Of a stretch of DNA of 58,441 bases, positions 1 through 7,708 are shown piece by piece. A program made the position numbers and the translations under genes. The DNA lies in NCBI GenBank assembly GCA_017515985.1, contig JAFWDV010000015.1, forward strand, positions 1 through 58,441. The letters run 5' to 3'. Source of the stretch: Clostridia bacterium (lineage in GTDB: Bacteria; Bacillota; Clostridia; TANB77; CAG-508). Position 1 is the first letter of the stretch. Every line of letters begins with the position of its first letter. The notes beneath the pieces were generated by a model. The model did no database searches. It had not been told where the DNA came from and saw nothing but the letters and a program-made list of their open reading frames with translations.

Positions 1-34
1 TGAGTGTACTAGAAAAAATAGTATACGAAACATT

Positions 35-150
35 TCTGGTGATGATTACATGGAGGTTATACCTGTTCCCATACCGAACACAGAAGTCAAGCTCCAATGT
101 GCCGACAATATTTGCGGGTTACCCTGCTGAGAAGATAGGTTGTTGCCAGA
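35..150 (+). rRNA. rrf: 5S ribosomal RNA
   Basis: The segment is 116 nt long and its ends pair (TCTGGTG with the final TTGCCAGA). The centre carries the conserved 5S core around CCATACCGAACACAGAAGT and the AAGCTCC segment. The 3' end is followed at once by a run of Ts. It is the last gene of an rRNA operon whose 23S gene lies left of the window. No tRNA gene follows. Ends are placed by helix I pairing and may be off by one or two bases. Confidence 0.95.
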
Positions 151-216
151 TTTTTTTATTTTATAAATAAAGCATAGATTAGAGATAGATAAATATTTTT
201 AATCTATGCTTTATTG
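151..216 (+). terminator. rRNA operon terminator region
   Basis: A T-tract follows the 5S 3' end directly. Behind it is a long perfect stem, AATAAAGCATAGATT around 167-181 with its complement at 200-215. The pair probably ends rRNA transcription in two steps. Confidence 0.75.
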
Positions 217-230
217 TTAATATACAAAAG

Positions 231-497
231 CAATTATATACAAATATTTCGTAACTTGCTGGTCGCTTAAAGGCTCCAAAACTGCGCGTTACTTCATATT
301 CGATAAATAACATATACTAAGCAATTATATACAAATATTTCGTAACTTGCTGGTCGCCTAAAGTCTCCAAAACTGCGCGTTACTTCATATTCGATAAATA
401 ACATATACTAAGCAATTATATACAAATTTTTCGTAACTTGCTGGTCACCTAAAGGTTCCCAAACTGCGCGTTACTTCATATTTGTATATAATTGCTT
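231..497. repeat. Three tandem copies of a 91-bp intergenic repeat
   Basis: Copies begin at 231, 322 and 413, an exact 91-bp period. Copies 1 and 2 differ at only a few bases; copy 3 is more diverged. Each contains GTAAC...GTTAC outer arms around a GC-richer core. The array is bounded by an inverted pair, with CAATTATATACAAAT at the left of each unit and its complement after copy 3. No coding potential is seen and I did not find the unit elsewhere in the window. It could be a mobile intergenic element, a structured RNA or a recombination product next to the rRNA operon. Confidence 0.85.
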
Positions 498-517
498 TAT
501 AAATATATTGTTTTGTA

Positions 518-546
518 TTTATTGCTGCTATAAAGTATGATATAAT
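518..546 (+). promoter_or_regulatory. Weak candidate promoter for the transglutaminase-like gene
   Basis: A perfect TATAAT lies at 541-546. The hexamer 17 bp upstream (TTTATT, 518-523) is a poor -35 match, so only the -10 element is convincing. Confidence 0.4.
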
Positions 547-575
547 GTACAAAATTTTTTAAGTGTGGTGATTTT

Positions 576-1115
576 GTGGATATTAATGAGATTAAGACAC
601 CCGAGGATGTTTTACAATATCTTGAAGAGCATATAGAATATGGATGGCTTGATTTAAACAAAGAAAAGCATATTATGACTATGAAGGATTATAGAAAACT
701 ATATAGAACTGTATCTATTGAAGATACGATTAATTATGGTCTAGGCGTATGTGTTGAGCAAGTTCATCTAATGCATTATTTATTTGATAAGCTAAATATT
801 AAAAATAAAATGTTTTGTTGTAGAATTTGGGAACCGGATGATTATAATAATTTAGAGGAAGAAGAGCACATGCATTGCTTTTTACTTTATTATTTAAATG
901 ATAAAGTATATCATTTAGAGCATCCTAATTTCACACGTACAGGAATATATGAATATGATAGTGAAGATGAAGCTATTAATTCAATTGTTCAGTATTATGT
1001 ACAACTTAGAGGTGGAGAAGAAAGCCCTACAAAGGAATTTTTTGATGTTCCTGTTGGCTTGACTTTTCAAGAGTTTAATGCTTATATCAATAACTTAGAT
1101 ACAAAAAGTTATTAA
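576..1115 (+). CDS. Transglutaminase-like domain protein
   Basis: A 179-aa soluble protein starting at GTG 576. Residues 45-130 resemble the transglutaminase-like cysteine protease fold: a Cys in GVCVEQVHLMHYL (about residue 59), a His in the EHMHCFLLYY strand (about residue 99) and a later acidic residue. This could be the Cys-His-Asp arrangement of that superfamily, where members act as peptidases or amidases, but the substrate cannot be told. The gene is monocistronic or cotranscribed with the flavin reductase 18 bp downstream. It has no signal peptide or membrane segment. Family placement comes from the motif pattern only. Confidence 0.6.
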   Translation: MDINEIKTPEDVLQYLEEHIEYGWLDLNKEKHIMTMKDYRKLYRTVSIEDTINYGLGVCVEQVHLMHYLFDKLNIKNKMFCCRIWEPDDYNNLEEEEHMHCFLLYYLNDKVYHLEHPNFTRTGIYEYDSEDEAINSIVQYYVQLRGGEESPTKEFFDVPVGLTFQEFNAYINNLDTKSY

Positions 1116-1133
1116 AAGAAAGGAAATAGTTTT

Positions 1134-1727
1134 ATGGCTAGAGAAATTTGGAAAGCTGGTACTTTTATATATCCAATACCGGCTGTAATGGTTACTTCAG
1201 GAACATATGAAAATGCAAATATAATGACGGTTGCATGGACTGGAATTATAAATACTAATCCTGCAATGTGTTATATTTCGGTAAGACCTGAAAGATATTC
1301 ATACAATTTAATTAAGGAGAATGGCGAATTTGTTATCAATTTAACAAATGAGGAATTAGCATTTGCAACGGATTGGTGCGGTGTTAGATCAGGTGCTCAA
1401 TATGATAAATTTAAAGAGATGAATTTAACAAAAGAAAGAGCTCAGAACGTAAAATGTCCTATTATAAAAGAGAGCCCTGTTGCCATTGAATGTAAGGTAA
1501 AAGAAATTAAAGAGCTAGGAAGCCATCACATGATAATTGCTGATGTTTTATCAATTGATGCCGATAAAAAATATATTGATGAAAATGGCTCTTTTGACAT
1601 AACAAAATGCGATTTAATAGCCTATTCTAATGGGAAATATTTTACTACAGGAAGGAAAATTGGTAAATTTGGATTTTCTGTTGAAAAAAAGAAAAATAAA
1701 AGCAAAAATAACACCATTAAAGGTTGA
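1134..1727 (+). CDS. Flavin reductase-like FMN-binding protein
   Basis: A 197-aa protein of the flavoredoxin/flavin reductase-like split-barrel family. The N-terminal run PIPAVMVTSGTYENANIMTV followed by AWTG and later SVRPERYSYNLI is typical of the FMN-binding fold, and length fits. Members bind FMN and pass electrons from NAD(P)H or partner proteins in the cytosol. A good RBS (AAAGGAAAT) precedes ATG 1134. The lysine-rich C-terminal tail is not part of the fold. Its stop codon overlaps the -35 box of the ribosomal protein promoter, so this gene probably ends the preceding unit. Confidence 0.85.
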   Translation: MAREIWKAGTFIYPIPAVMVTSGTYENANIMTVAWTGIINTNPAMCYISVRPERYSYNLIKENGEFVINLTNEELAFATDWCGVRSGAQYDKFKEMNLTKERAQNVKCPIIKESPVAIECKVKEIKELGSHHMIIADVLSIDADKKYIDENGSFDITKCDLIAYSNGKYFTTGRKIGKFGFSVEKKKNKSKNNTIKG

Positions 1728-1752
1728 CATATCGGCCAACTAGTGATAAAAT
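1724..1752 (+). promoter_or_regulatory. Sigma-A promoter for rpmG-secE-nusG
   Basis: Perfect TTGACA at 1724-1729, a 17-bp spacer and TAAAAT at 1747-1752, with an extended -10 TG at 1744-1745. It is the strongest promoter match near the ribosomal and secretion genes that follow. Confidence 0.85.
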
Positions 1753-1826
1753 AGGAAAGCATATGATTAGAAAAAAAGTAGCTTAATATAAAAGCAAAAA
1801 ATAAATAGCTGGAGGTGTATCTAAAA

Positions 1827-1991
1827 ATGGCTGCAAAAGGACCAAGAGAATTTATAACATTAGCATGTTCAGATTGTAAAAGAAGAAATTATACAACTGA
1901 AAAAAACAAGAGAAATAATACAGACAGACTAGAAATAGTAAAATACTGTCCATTCTGCAAAAAACGTACAACACACAAAGAAACAAAATAA
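1827..1991 (+). CDS. rpmG: 50S ribosomal protein L33
   Basis: A 54-aa protein. Two CxxC pairs (Cys14/Cys17 and Cys41/Cys44) mark the zinc-binding form of L33, and the basic C-terminus RTTHKETK fits. The RBS GGAGGTG lies 10 bp before ATG 1827. Its position directly ahead of secE and nusG is the usual Firmicute order. Confidence 0.96.
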   Translation: MAAKGPREFITLACSDCKRRNYTTEKNKRNNTDRLEIVKYCPFCKKRTTHKETK

Positions 1992-2011
1992 CCCTTGAGG
2001 AGGAGTTTTTT

Positions 2012-2413
2012 ATGGCTAAAGATGAAAAAAAGAAAAAAAGTAAGAATGTAAAAGAATCTAAGAGCAATTTTGTTAAAGAATCAAGAGCAGAACTTAAGAA
2101 GGTTATTTGGCCAACACCAAAAAGTTTGGTTAATGATACTGCAACTGTTATAGGTATAGTTCTTATCGTTGCTGTTATTGTTGTTATATTGGATTTTATA
2201 TTTTTAAATGTAAGTGAAAATGTAATCATTAAGGCAGAAGAAAAAGTTAAGAATACAAATTCTGTTGTTACTGAAGTAAATCCTACTGAAGGAGAAAATC
2301 AGGAAAACGCTCAAGAAAATACTGAGAATGGGGAAACAACAACAGAAAATACTGAAAACAATCAAAATGCAGAAAATAGCGAGAATTCTGAAACAAAACA
2401 AAATGCGGAGTAA
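2012..2413 (+). CDS. secE: Preprotein translocase subunit SecE with long acidic tail
   Basis: SecE is the small subunit that clamps the SecY channel. Residues 20-75 hold the family signature: an amphipathic helix with VKESRAELKKVIWPTPK and one transmembrane helix (about residues 50-72). The remaining 60 residues are an extension made almost only of Glu, Asn, Thr and Gln (residues 90-133). The usual bacterial SecE of this type is about 60-80 aa, so the tail doubles the protein. Topology rules would put it outside the membrane. The RBS GAGGAGG lies 8 bp upstream and nusG follows at 36 bp. Confidence 0.95.
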   Translation: MAKDEKKKKSKNVKESKSNFVKESRAELKKVIWPTPKSLVNDTATVIGIVLIVAVIVVILDFIFLNVSENVIIKAEEKVKNTNSVVTEVNPTEGENQENAQENTENGETTTENTENNQNAENSENSETKQNAE

Positions 2414-2448
2414 TCTTTAACAAAACATTTTATAAAGGAGGCTAAAAA

Positions 2449-2982
2449 ATGTCTCGAGAAAACGAGGAATTAGTTCCAAGATGGTATGTTGTTCATACAT
2501 ACTCAGGTTATGAAAATAAAGTAAAAACTGATTTAGAAAAAACTGTAAAAAACAGAGAATTAGAAGATTTCTTTTTCGATATTGTTGTTCCTATGGAAGA
2601 GCAAATTGAAATTAAAGATGGAAAAAGAAAAACTAATTTAAAGAAAGTTTTCCCAGGTTATGTTTTAGTAAAAATGATTGTTACAGAAGAAACTTGGTAT
2701 ATCGTTAGAAATACTAGAGGTGTTACAGGATTCGTTGGTTCAGGAACAGATCCTATTCCATTGACTGAAGACGAAATAAGAAGTATGGGATTTGAAAAAT
2801 TTGAAATCGACGTTGATTATGATGTAAATGATTCTGTAAAAATTATAGATGGTGCTTTTGCTGACTGTGTAGGAACTGTACAAGAAATTAACAAAGAAAA
2901 ACATAAAGTTAAAGTTTTAGTTTCTATGTTTGGTAGAGAGACACCAGTTGTGCTTGAATTTTCTCAAGTACAAAAAGTATAA
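2449..2982 (+). CDS. nusG: Transcription termination/antitermination protein NusG
   Basis: 177 aa, normal length. The N-terminal NGN domain opens with WYVVHTYSGYENKV and includes FPGYVLVKM and VRNTRGVTGFVG. The C-terminal KOW domain (residues 122-177) has the expected GAFADCVGTV core. NusG binds RNA polymerase and couples it to Rho, NusE or the ribosome. The RBS AAGGAGG precedes ATG 2449. Confidence 0.98.
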   Translation: MSRENEELVPRWYVVHTYSGYENKVKTDLEKTVKNRELEDFFFDIVVPMEEQIEIKDGKRKTNLKKVFPGYVLVKMIVTEETWYIVRNTRGVTGFVGSGTDPIPLTEDEIRSMGFEKFEIDVDYDVNDSVKIIDGAFADCVGTVQEINKEKHKVKVLVSMFGRETPVVLEFSQVQKV

Positions 2983-3052
2983 ATTTAGCTAATAATTTAC
3001 AATTATATAAATTATTTTTTCAATATCATATTAAAGGAGGTGCAATATACAA

Positions 3053-3493
3053 ATGGCAGGCAAAAAAGAAGAAGAGCAACAAGATAAGATTGTTAAACTA
3101 CAAATTCCTGCAGGTAAAGCTACACCAGCTCCACCAGTAGGACCAGCTTTAGGTGCAGCAGGTGTTAACATTATGCAATTTGTTAAAGAATTCAATGATA
3201 GAACTGCAAATCAACCTGGAATGATAATACCAGTTGTTATCACAGTTCATAAAGATAAATCTTTTGAATTTATAACAAAGGTTCCACCTGTAGCTATCTT
3301 AATCAAAAAAGCTGCAAAAATTCAAAAGGCTTCAGGAAAGCCAAATAGAGAAAAAGTTGCTACATTAACAAAAGCTCAAGTTAAAGAAATAGCTGAACAA
3401 AAAATGCCAGACTTAAATGCTGCATCAATAGAAGCTGCAATGAGTATGGTTGCTGGAACAGCTCGTTCTATGGGTGTTGTAGTAGCTGATTAA
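3053..3493 (+). CDS. rplK: 50S ribosomal protein L11
   Basis: 146 aa. The N-terminal domain has the proline-rich segment [16 protein letters not shown] and the C-terminal rRNA-binding domain ends with [12 protein letters not shown]11 forms the GTPase-associated centre with 23S rRNA. The N-terminus has a short acidic/lysine extension (KKEEEQQD). The RBS AAAGGAGGTG is strong. Confidence 0.98.
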   Translation: MAGKKEEEQQDKIVKLQIPAGKATPAPPVGPALGAAGVNIMQFVKEFNDRTANQPGMIIPVVITVHKDKSFEFITKVPPVAILIKKAAKIQKASGKPNREKVATLTKAQVKEIAEQKMPDLNAASIEAAMSMVAGTARSMGVVVAD

Positions 3494-3555
3494 TTAGTTT
3501 ATTAAATTTAGTTGGGAGAATCAATTTGATTCGCTAGTACCAAAGGAGGAAAAAA

Positions 3556-4242
3556 ATGAAAAAGAATGGAAAGAGATATCAAGAAAGTGAAAAACTTGTT
3601 GATAAATCAAAAGTATATTCTATAGCAGAAGCTATGGAATTAATCGAAAAAATGCCAAAGGCAAAATTCGATGAAACAGTTGAATTACATGTAAAATTAG
3701 GAGTTGATTCTAAGCATGCAGATCAACAAGTAAGAGGTACAACAGTACTTCCTCATGGAACAGGTAAAACTCAAAGAGTTTTAGTTTTCGCAAAGGGACC
3801 TAAAGCTGAAGAAGCTGTTAAAGCTGGTGCTGATTTTGTTGGTGCTGAAGAGTTAATACCAAAAATAGAAAAAGAAAACTGGTTTGAATATGATGTTATC
3901 GTAGCTACACCTGATATGATGGGTGTTGTTGGTAGATTAGGTAAAGTATTAGGACCAAAAGGATTAATGCCAAACCCTAAATCTGGAACAGTAACAATGG
4001 ATGTTACAAAAGCTATACAAGAAATCAAATCAGGAAAAGTTGAATACAGATTAGATAAAACTAATATTATTCACTTAGGTTTTGGAAAGGTTTCATTTGG
4101 AAAAGACAAGTTAGTAGAAAACTATGATGCAATAATGGGAGCAATTATCAAAGCTAAACCAGCTGCATCTAAAGGACAATACATTAAGAGTGTTGCAGTT
4201 TCTACAACTATGGGACCAAGTATGTATATTGATCAAAAATAA
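3556..4242 (+). CDS. rplA: 50S ribosomal protein L1
   Basis: 228 aa, normal length. The family signature near residues 120-140 is present ([20 protein letters not shown] followed by [10 protein letters not shown]). L1 forms the mobile L1 stalk. The RBS AAAGGAGGA precedes ATG 3556. It is followed by the L10 leader, which separates regulation of rplKA from rplJL. Confidence 0.98.
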   Translation: MKKNGKRYQESEKLVDKSKVYSIAEAMELIEKMPKAKFDETVELHVKLGVDSKHADQQVRGTTVLPHGTGKTQRVLVFAKGPKAEEAVKAGADFVGAEELIPKIEKENWFEYDVIVATPDMMGVVGRLGKVLGPKGLMPNPKSGTVTMDVTKAIQEIKSGKVEYRLDKTNIIHLGFGKVSFGKDKLVENYDAIMGAIIKAKPAASKGQYIKSVAVSTTMGPSMYIDQK

Positions 4243-4251
4243 TTTATAAAT

Positions 4252-4363
4252 AAATAGCCAAAGAAAGTAGGCATCTTATAAGTCCTACCGAGGCATATAA
4301 TGAACGGATTTATCCAATCTTTAGTATGCTCTCTATGGCTATAAAGATTGGATTTATTTTTGC
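4252..4363 (+). ncRNA. Ribosomal protein L10 leader with terminator
   Basis: The spacer between rplA and rplJ holds the usual L10-leader pattern: AGCCAAAGAAAGTAGGCATC, a short helix, AGTCCTACCGAGG, ATGAACGGA and a terminal stem. The last stem, CCAATCTTTA (4314-4323) with TAAAGATTGG (4342-4351), is followed by ATTTATTTTTG and looks like an intrinsic terminator. In this family the L10/L7-L12 complex binds its own leader and represses rplJ-rplL. The assignment is by recognition of conserved blocks and placement. Confidence 0.85.
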
Positions 4364-4393
4364 AAATTTTTTAGGAGGTGAAATTTAAACAAA

Positions 4394-4894
4394 ATGGCTA
4401 GTGAACAAGTTATTAAACAAAAAGAAGAATTAGTAAATGCTTTAGCAGAAAAATTAAAAAATGCAAAAGTAATTATTTTAACAGATTACAGAGGAATTAG
4501 CGTAGCTGATGTTACAAAATTAAGAAGTGACTTAAGAAATGCTAGTGCTGAATATAAGGTTATAAAAAATAACGTTATAAAAAGAGCCCTAGATATGAAT
4601 GGTGAAACAGGTTTAGATGAATTATTATCAGGACCTACTGCAATATTAATGGGTGAAGGTGATTATTTAGAGCCTGCAAAGGTTATTTATAATTTTGCTA
4701 AGAATAATGAATTCTACAAAATTAAAGGTGGAATAATTGATGGCAAAGTTATGACAACAGAAGAAATAATCACACTTGCAAAATTACCATCAAAGCAAGA
4801 ACTATTATCAAAACTTGCTGGATGCTTACTTGCAAATATTTCAAAATTGGCTGTTGCTCTTGATCAAGTTAGAGCACAAAAAGAAGCTGAATAA
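4394..4894 (+). CDS. rplJ: 50S ribosomal protein L10
   Basis: 166 aa. The N-terminal rRNA-binding domain contains KVIILTDYRGISVADVTKLR and VIKNNVIKRA. The C-terminal helix (AGCLLANISKLAVALDQV) is the docking site for L7/L12 dimers. The RBS TTAGGAGGTG is 11 bp before ATG 4394. It is controlled by the L10 leader just upstream. Confidence 0.97.
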   Translation: MASEQVIKQKEELVNALAEKLKNAKVIILTDYRGISVADVTKLRSDLRNASAEYKVIKNNVIKRALDMNGETGLDELLSGPTAILMGEGDYLEPAKVIYNFAKNNEFYKIKGGIIDGKVMTTEEIITLAKLPSKQELLSKLAGCLLANISKLAVALDQVRAQKEAE

Positions 4895-4983
4895 GCAAAA
4901 TATAGTTAGTAATAACTACAAAAATTAAATTAAAAAGGAATGAGCATAAAGCTCAAAATAATTATTTATAGGAGGATTTAATA

Positions 4984-5349
4984 ATGAATAAAGAAGAAAT
5001 GATTGAAGAAATCAAAAAAATGACAGTTGTTGAATTAGCTGATTTAGTAAAAGCTATCGAAGAAGAATTTGGAGTATCTGCTGCAGCAGTAGCTGCACCA
5101 GCTGCTGGTGGAGCTGCAGGAGCAGCTGCTGAAGAGAAATCTTCATTTAACGTAGTATTAAAGGATGCTGGAGCAAACAAAATCCAAGTAATCAAAGTTG
5201 TTAGAGATGCAACAGGATTAGGATTAAAAGAAGCTAAAGACTTAGTTGATGGTGCTCCAAAAGCTGTTAAAGAAGGAGCTAGCAAAGAAGAAGCTGAAGA
5301 TTTAAAAGCTAAATTCGAAGAAGCTGGAGCTACAGTTGAATTACAATAA
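4984..5349 (+). CDS. rplL: 50S ribosomal protein L7/L12
   Basis: 121 aa. The N-terminal dimerisation helix is followed by an Ala/Gly-rich hinge (residues 33-52) and the C-terminal factor-binding domain with [20 protein letters not shown]. Dimers bind L10 and recruit elongation factors. RBS AGGAGG. A terminator and a fresh promoter follow, and rpoB is not next, unlike many Clostridia. Confidence 0.98.
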   Translation: MNKEEMIEEIKKMTVVELADLVKAIEEEFGVSAAAVAAPAAGGAAGAAAEEKSSFNVVLKDAGANKIQVIKVVRDATGLGLKEAKDLVDGAPKAVKEGASKEEAEDLKAKFEEAGATVELQ

Positions 5350-5385
5350 TTCTTGTAATCAATTTGATTGGTGAATTTTAATGGG

Positions 5386-5423
5386 GGATGGATATTTTAG
5401 TATCCATCCTTCATATATTTTTG
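5386..5423 (+). terminator. Intrinsic terminator after rplL
   Basis: The stem GGATGGATA (5386-5394) pairs perfectly with TATCCATCC (5401-5409), followed by a T-rich tract to 5423. Confidence 0.85.
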
Positions 5424-5452
5424 TTGACTTTATAAAAGTAAAGTAATAAAAT
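5424..5452 (+). promoter_or_regulatory. Sigma-A promoter for plsX
   Basis: TTGACT at 5424-5429, a 17-bp spacer and TAAAAT at 5447-5452. Transcription would begin near 5459, which places an in-frame ATG at 5454 upstream of the message and supports ATG 5487 as the plsX start. Confidence 0.8.
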
Positions 5453-5486
5453 TATGGTACATATAGGAAATGTTATGGAGGTTTCT

Positions 5487-6557
5487 ATGAAAATTTTATT
5501 TGATGCTATGGGTGGCGATAATGCTCCAGAAGCAAATATAAGAGCGGCAGTAACTGCAATTAACGAGGTTAAAGCCGATATTGTTTTAATTGGAAAAGAG
5601 CAAGTAATAAATCAAAAAATCAAAGAAATATATAATAAAAATAGTGTTACAGAAATAAATGAAAGATTAAAAATTGTTAATGCTGAAGAAGAAATAACAA
5701 TGGAGGATACACCAACAAAAGCAATAAAAGCTAAAAAGGATTCATCAATGGTTGTTGGTTTCAATATGCTAAAAAATGATGAAGGCGATGTGTTTGTTTC
5801 TGCAGGAAATTCAGGAGCATTGCTTGCTGGTGCCACACTTATAGTAGGTAGAATAAAAGGTGTTGATAGACCTGGTTTAGCTGGAATGTTACCTGCTTTT
5901 GAAAGTAAGTTTTTACTTATGGATGCTGGTGCTAATACAAACTGTAAGCCAATTAATATTTTACAATTTGCTCAGATGGCAGGTATATATTTAAGAAACA
6001 CTTATGGAATTAAAAAACCTAAAGTTGGTTTATTAAACAATGGAACTGAGGAATCTAAAGGTAATGATTTAATGAAAGAATCTTTTGTATTACTAAAAGA
6101 AAATGCCGATAAAATGGGATTTGAATTCTATGGAAATATAGAAGGTAGAGATGCTTTTTCTGGTGTTGTTGATGCGGTAGTTACTGATGGATTTACAGGA
6201 AATATATTTTTAAAAACAACCGAAGGTGTTGGAAAAATGGTTAAACGTAATCTAAAGAAAGAAGCCAATAAGAGCATTTTTTCAAAAATTTCATTGATTC
6301 CTGCATTACCAATAATGAAAAGATTTGCCAAAGCAATGGACTATAAAGAATATGGTGGAGCACCTTTCCTAGGTGTAAAGAAGCCTGTTGTTAAAGCTCA
6401 TGGAAGTAGTGATGAAAAACTTTTTGTGTATACTTTAAAACAAGCAGAGCAATTTGCAGAAGCTAAGAGCGTAGACATTATTACAGAGGAATATAGAAAG
6501 ATGCAAGCTGCAGAAGGTAGTGAAAATGCAGCTGAAGAAACAATACAAACAAATTAG
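5487..6557 (+). CDS. plsX: Phosphate acyltransferase PlsX
   Basis: 356 aa from ATG 5487, chosen because GGAGG lies 7 bp upstream and the protein then opens with the family start MKILFDAMGGDNAPE. PlsX converts acyl-ACP and phosphate to acyl-phosphate for phospholipid synthesis at the membrane surface. Characteristic blocks are MEDTPTKAIKAKKDSSMV, SAGNSGALLAG, LLMDAGAN, LLNNGTEESKGN, and DGFTGNIFLKTTEG. The C-terminal 20 residues are an extra acidic tail. acpP follows under its own promoter, and no fapR or plsY is present here. Confidence 0.96.
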   Translation: MKILFDAMGGDNAPEANIRAAVTAINEVKADIVLIGKEQVINQKIKEIYNKNSVTEINERLKIVNAEEEITMEDTPTKAIKAKKDSSMVVGFNMLKNDEGDVFVSAGNSGALLAGATLIVGRIKGVDRPGLAGMLPAFESKFLLMDAGANTNCKPINILQFAQMAGIYLRNTYGIKKPKVGLLNNGTEESKGNDLMKESFVLLKENADKMGFEFYGNIEGRDAFSGVVDAVVTDGFTGNIFLKTTEGVGKMVKRNLKKEANKSIFSKISLIPALPIMKRFAKAMDYKEYGGAPFLGVKKPVVKAHGSSDEKLFVYTLKQAEQFAEAKSVDIITEEYRKMQAAEGSENAAEETIQTN

Positions 6558-6567
6558 ATAAAAAAAC

Positions 6568-6596
6568 TTGACTTTTTATAATTGATATATTATTGT
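6568..6596 (+). promoter_or_regulatory. Promoter for acpP
   Basis: TTGACT at 6568-6573, a 17-bp spacer and TATTGT at 6591-6596, just after the plsX stop. It allows acpP to be made in excess over plsX. Confidence 0.65.
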
Positions 6597-6634
6597 AGTA
6601 GTCATAAGAAGAAAGTTTGAAGGGAGGTGAACTT

Positions 6635-6883
6635 ATGGATTCAGAGAGCGAACTTTTTGAGAAAGTAAAGGGAATTATAGTTGAACAATTAGGAGCAAAT
6701 GCTGATGCGGTAAAATTAGATGCTTCATTTATAGATGATTTAGGTGCGGATTCTTTAGATATTGTTGAGTTAATTATGGCTCTTGAAGAAGAATTTGATA
6801 CTGAAATACCAGATGCTGATGCTGAAAAAATAGTTACAGTGGGTGATGTTGTCGACTATATAAAAGAGCATGTTGAGGAATAA
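6635..6883 (+). CDS. acpP: Acyl carrier protein
   Basis: 82 aa from ATG 6635, the start that places GGGAGGTG 7 bp upstream. The phosphopantetheine-attachment motif [10 protein letters not shown] is intact with Ser at about residue 38. The protein is acidic and helical as expected. It carries fatty acyl chains for synthesis and for PlsX. It lies between plsX and rnc, as in many Firmicutes. Confidence 0.97.
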   Translation: MDSESELFEKVKGIIVEQLGANADAVKLDASFIDDLGADSLDIVELIMALEEEFDTEIPDADAEKIVTVGDVVDYIKEHVEE

Positions 6884-6941
6884 TCAAATGATAAAAGAAT
6901 TAATACATAGTACTTTAATTCTTACAATATGAACTGAAAAT

Positions 6942-6968
6942 GAAAGGGTTTTATCCTTTCTTTTTTAT
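6942..6968 (+). terminator. Intrinsic terminator after acpP
   Basis: GAAAGG (6942-6947) pairs with CCTTTC (6955-6960), followed by TTTTTTATT. Confidence 0.75.
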
Positions 6969-7001
6969 TGTATATTATAATTTTGAATTGAGGTGATTAA
7001 A

Positions 7002-7673
7002 ATGGATTTTAGAAATTTAGAAAAAAGTATTGGATATACATTCAAAAATGAAGCTATTCTCAAACAAGCATTAACGCATACTTCATATGCTTATGAAAAT
7101 AGAATTGAAAGCAATGAAAAGCTTGAATTTTTAGGTGATAGTATTTTAGAATTTATATCTAGTAAATACATATATAATAACTATCCAAAATTAAAAGAAG
7201 GAGAAATGACTAAAGTTAGAGCTGATGTAGTATGTGAAAAAAGCCTACATAAAATTGCAATGAAGCATAATTTTAGTGATTTCTTATATTTGGGAAAGAG
7301 TCAAAAATCAAATGAAAAAGAAGTTAGACCTGCTATATTAGCTGATAGCGTTGAGGCGGTTATTGCTGCTATCTATTTTGATGCTGGTTTAGATCAGGCA
7401 GAAAAATTTATAATAGAAAATTTGAAAGAAGCTATTGAAATTGCTAGCTCACATGTAGGGATGAAGGATTACAAAACTGTTTTACAAGAGAAGCTTCAGG
7501 AACATGGTAGTGTGAGAATAAGATACAATATAATAAAAGAAGTTGGTCCTGATCATGATAAGCTTTTTGTTGCAGAAGTTGTTTGCAATGGTAAAAAATT
7601 AGCAGAAGGAAATGGTAAAAATAAAAAGATGGCTGAGATGGAAGCAGCTAGAAAAGCGTTAGAAAGAATTTAA
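7002..7673 (+). CDS. rnc: Ribonuclease III
   Basis: 223 aa from ATG 7002; an upstream in-frame GTG at 6993 lies inside the RBS (GAGGTG). The catalytic signature NEKLEFLGDSILEF is intact with its metal-binding Glu and Asp, followed by the second acidic cluster in ILADSVEAVIAAIY. The double-stranded RNA-binding domain covers about residues 155-223 (DYKTVLQEKLQEHG ... GNGKNKKMAEMEAARKAL). It processes rRNA and other structured RNAs. smc, often downstream, is not here. Confidence 0.97.
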   Translation: MDFRNLEKSIGYTFKNEAILKQALTHTSYAYENRIESNEKLEFLGDSILEFISSKYIYNNYPKLKEGEMTKVRADVVCEKSLHKIAMKHNFSDFLYLGKSQKSNEKEVRPAILADSVEAVIAAIYFDAGLDQAEKFIIENLKEAIEIASSHVGMKDYKTVLQEKLQEHGSVRIRYNIIKEVGPDHDKLFVAEVVCNGKKLAEGNGKNKKMAEMEAARKALERI

Positions 7674-7708
7674 TAGTAGTAGAAGATTGAGCAAAAGGGC
7701 GGTGAAAA

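Noticed and set aside
231..497. CRISPR array
   Set aside because: The three units are contiguous 91-bp tandem repeats with no unique spacers and no cas genes nearby.
5454..5486. Upstream in-frame ATG for plsX
   Set aside because: It lies before the transcription start predicted from the TTGACT/TAAAAT promoter and has no RBS, whereas ATG 5487 has GGAGG and the family N-terminus.
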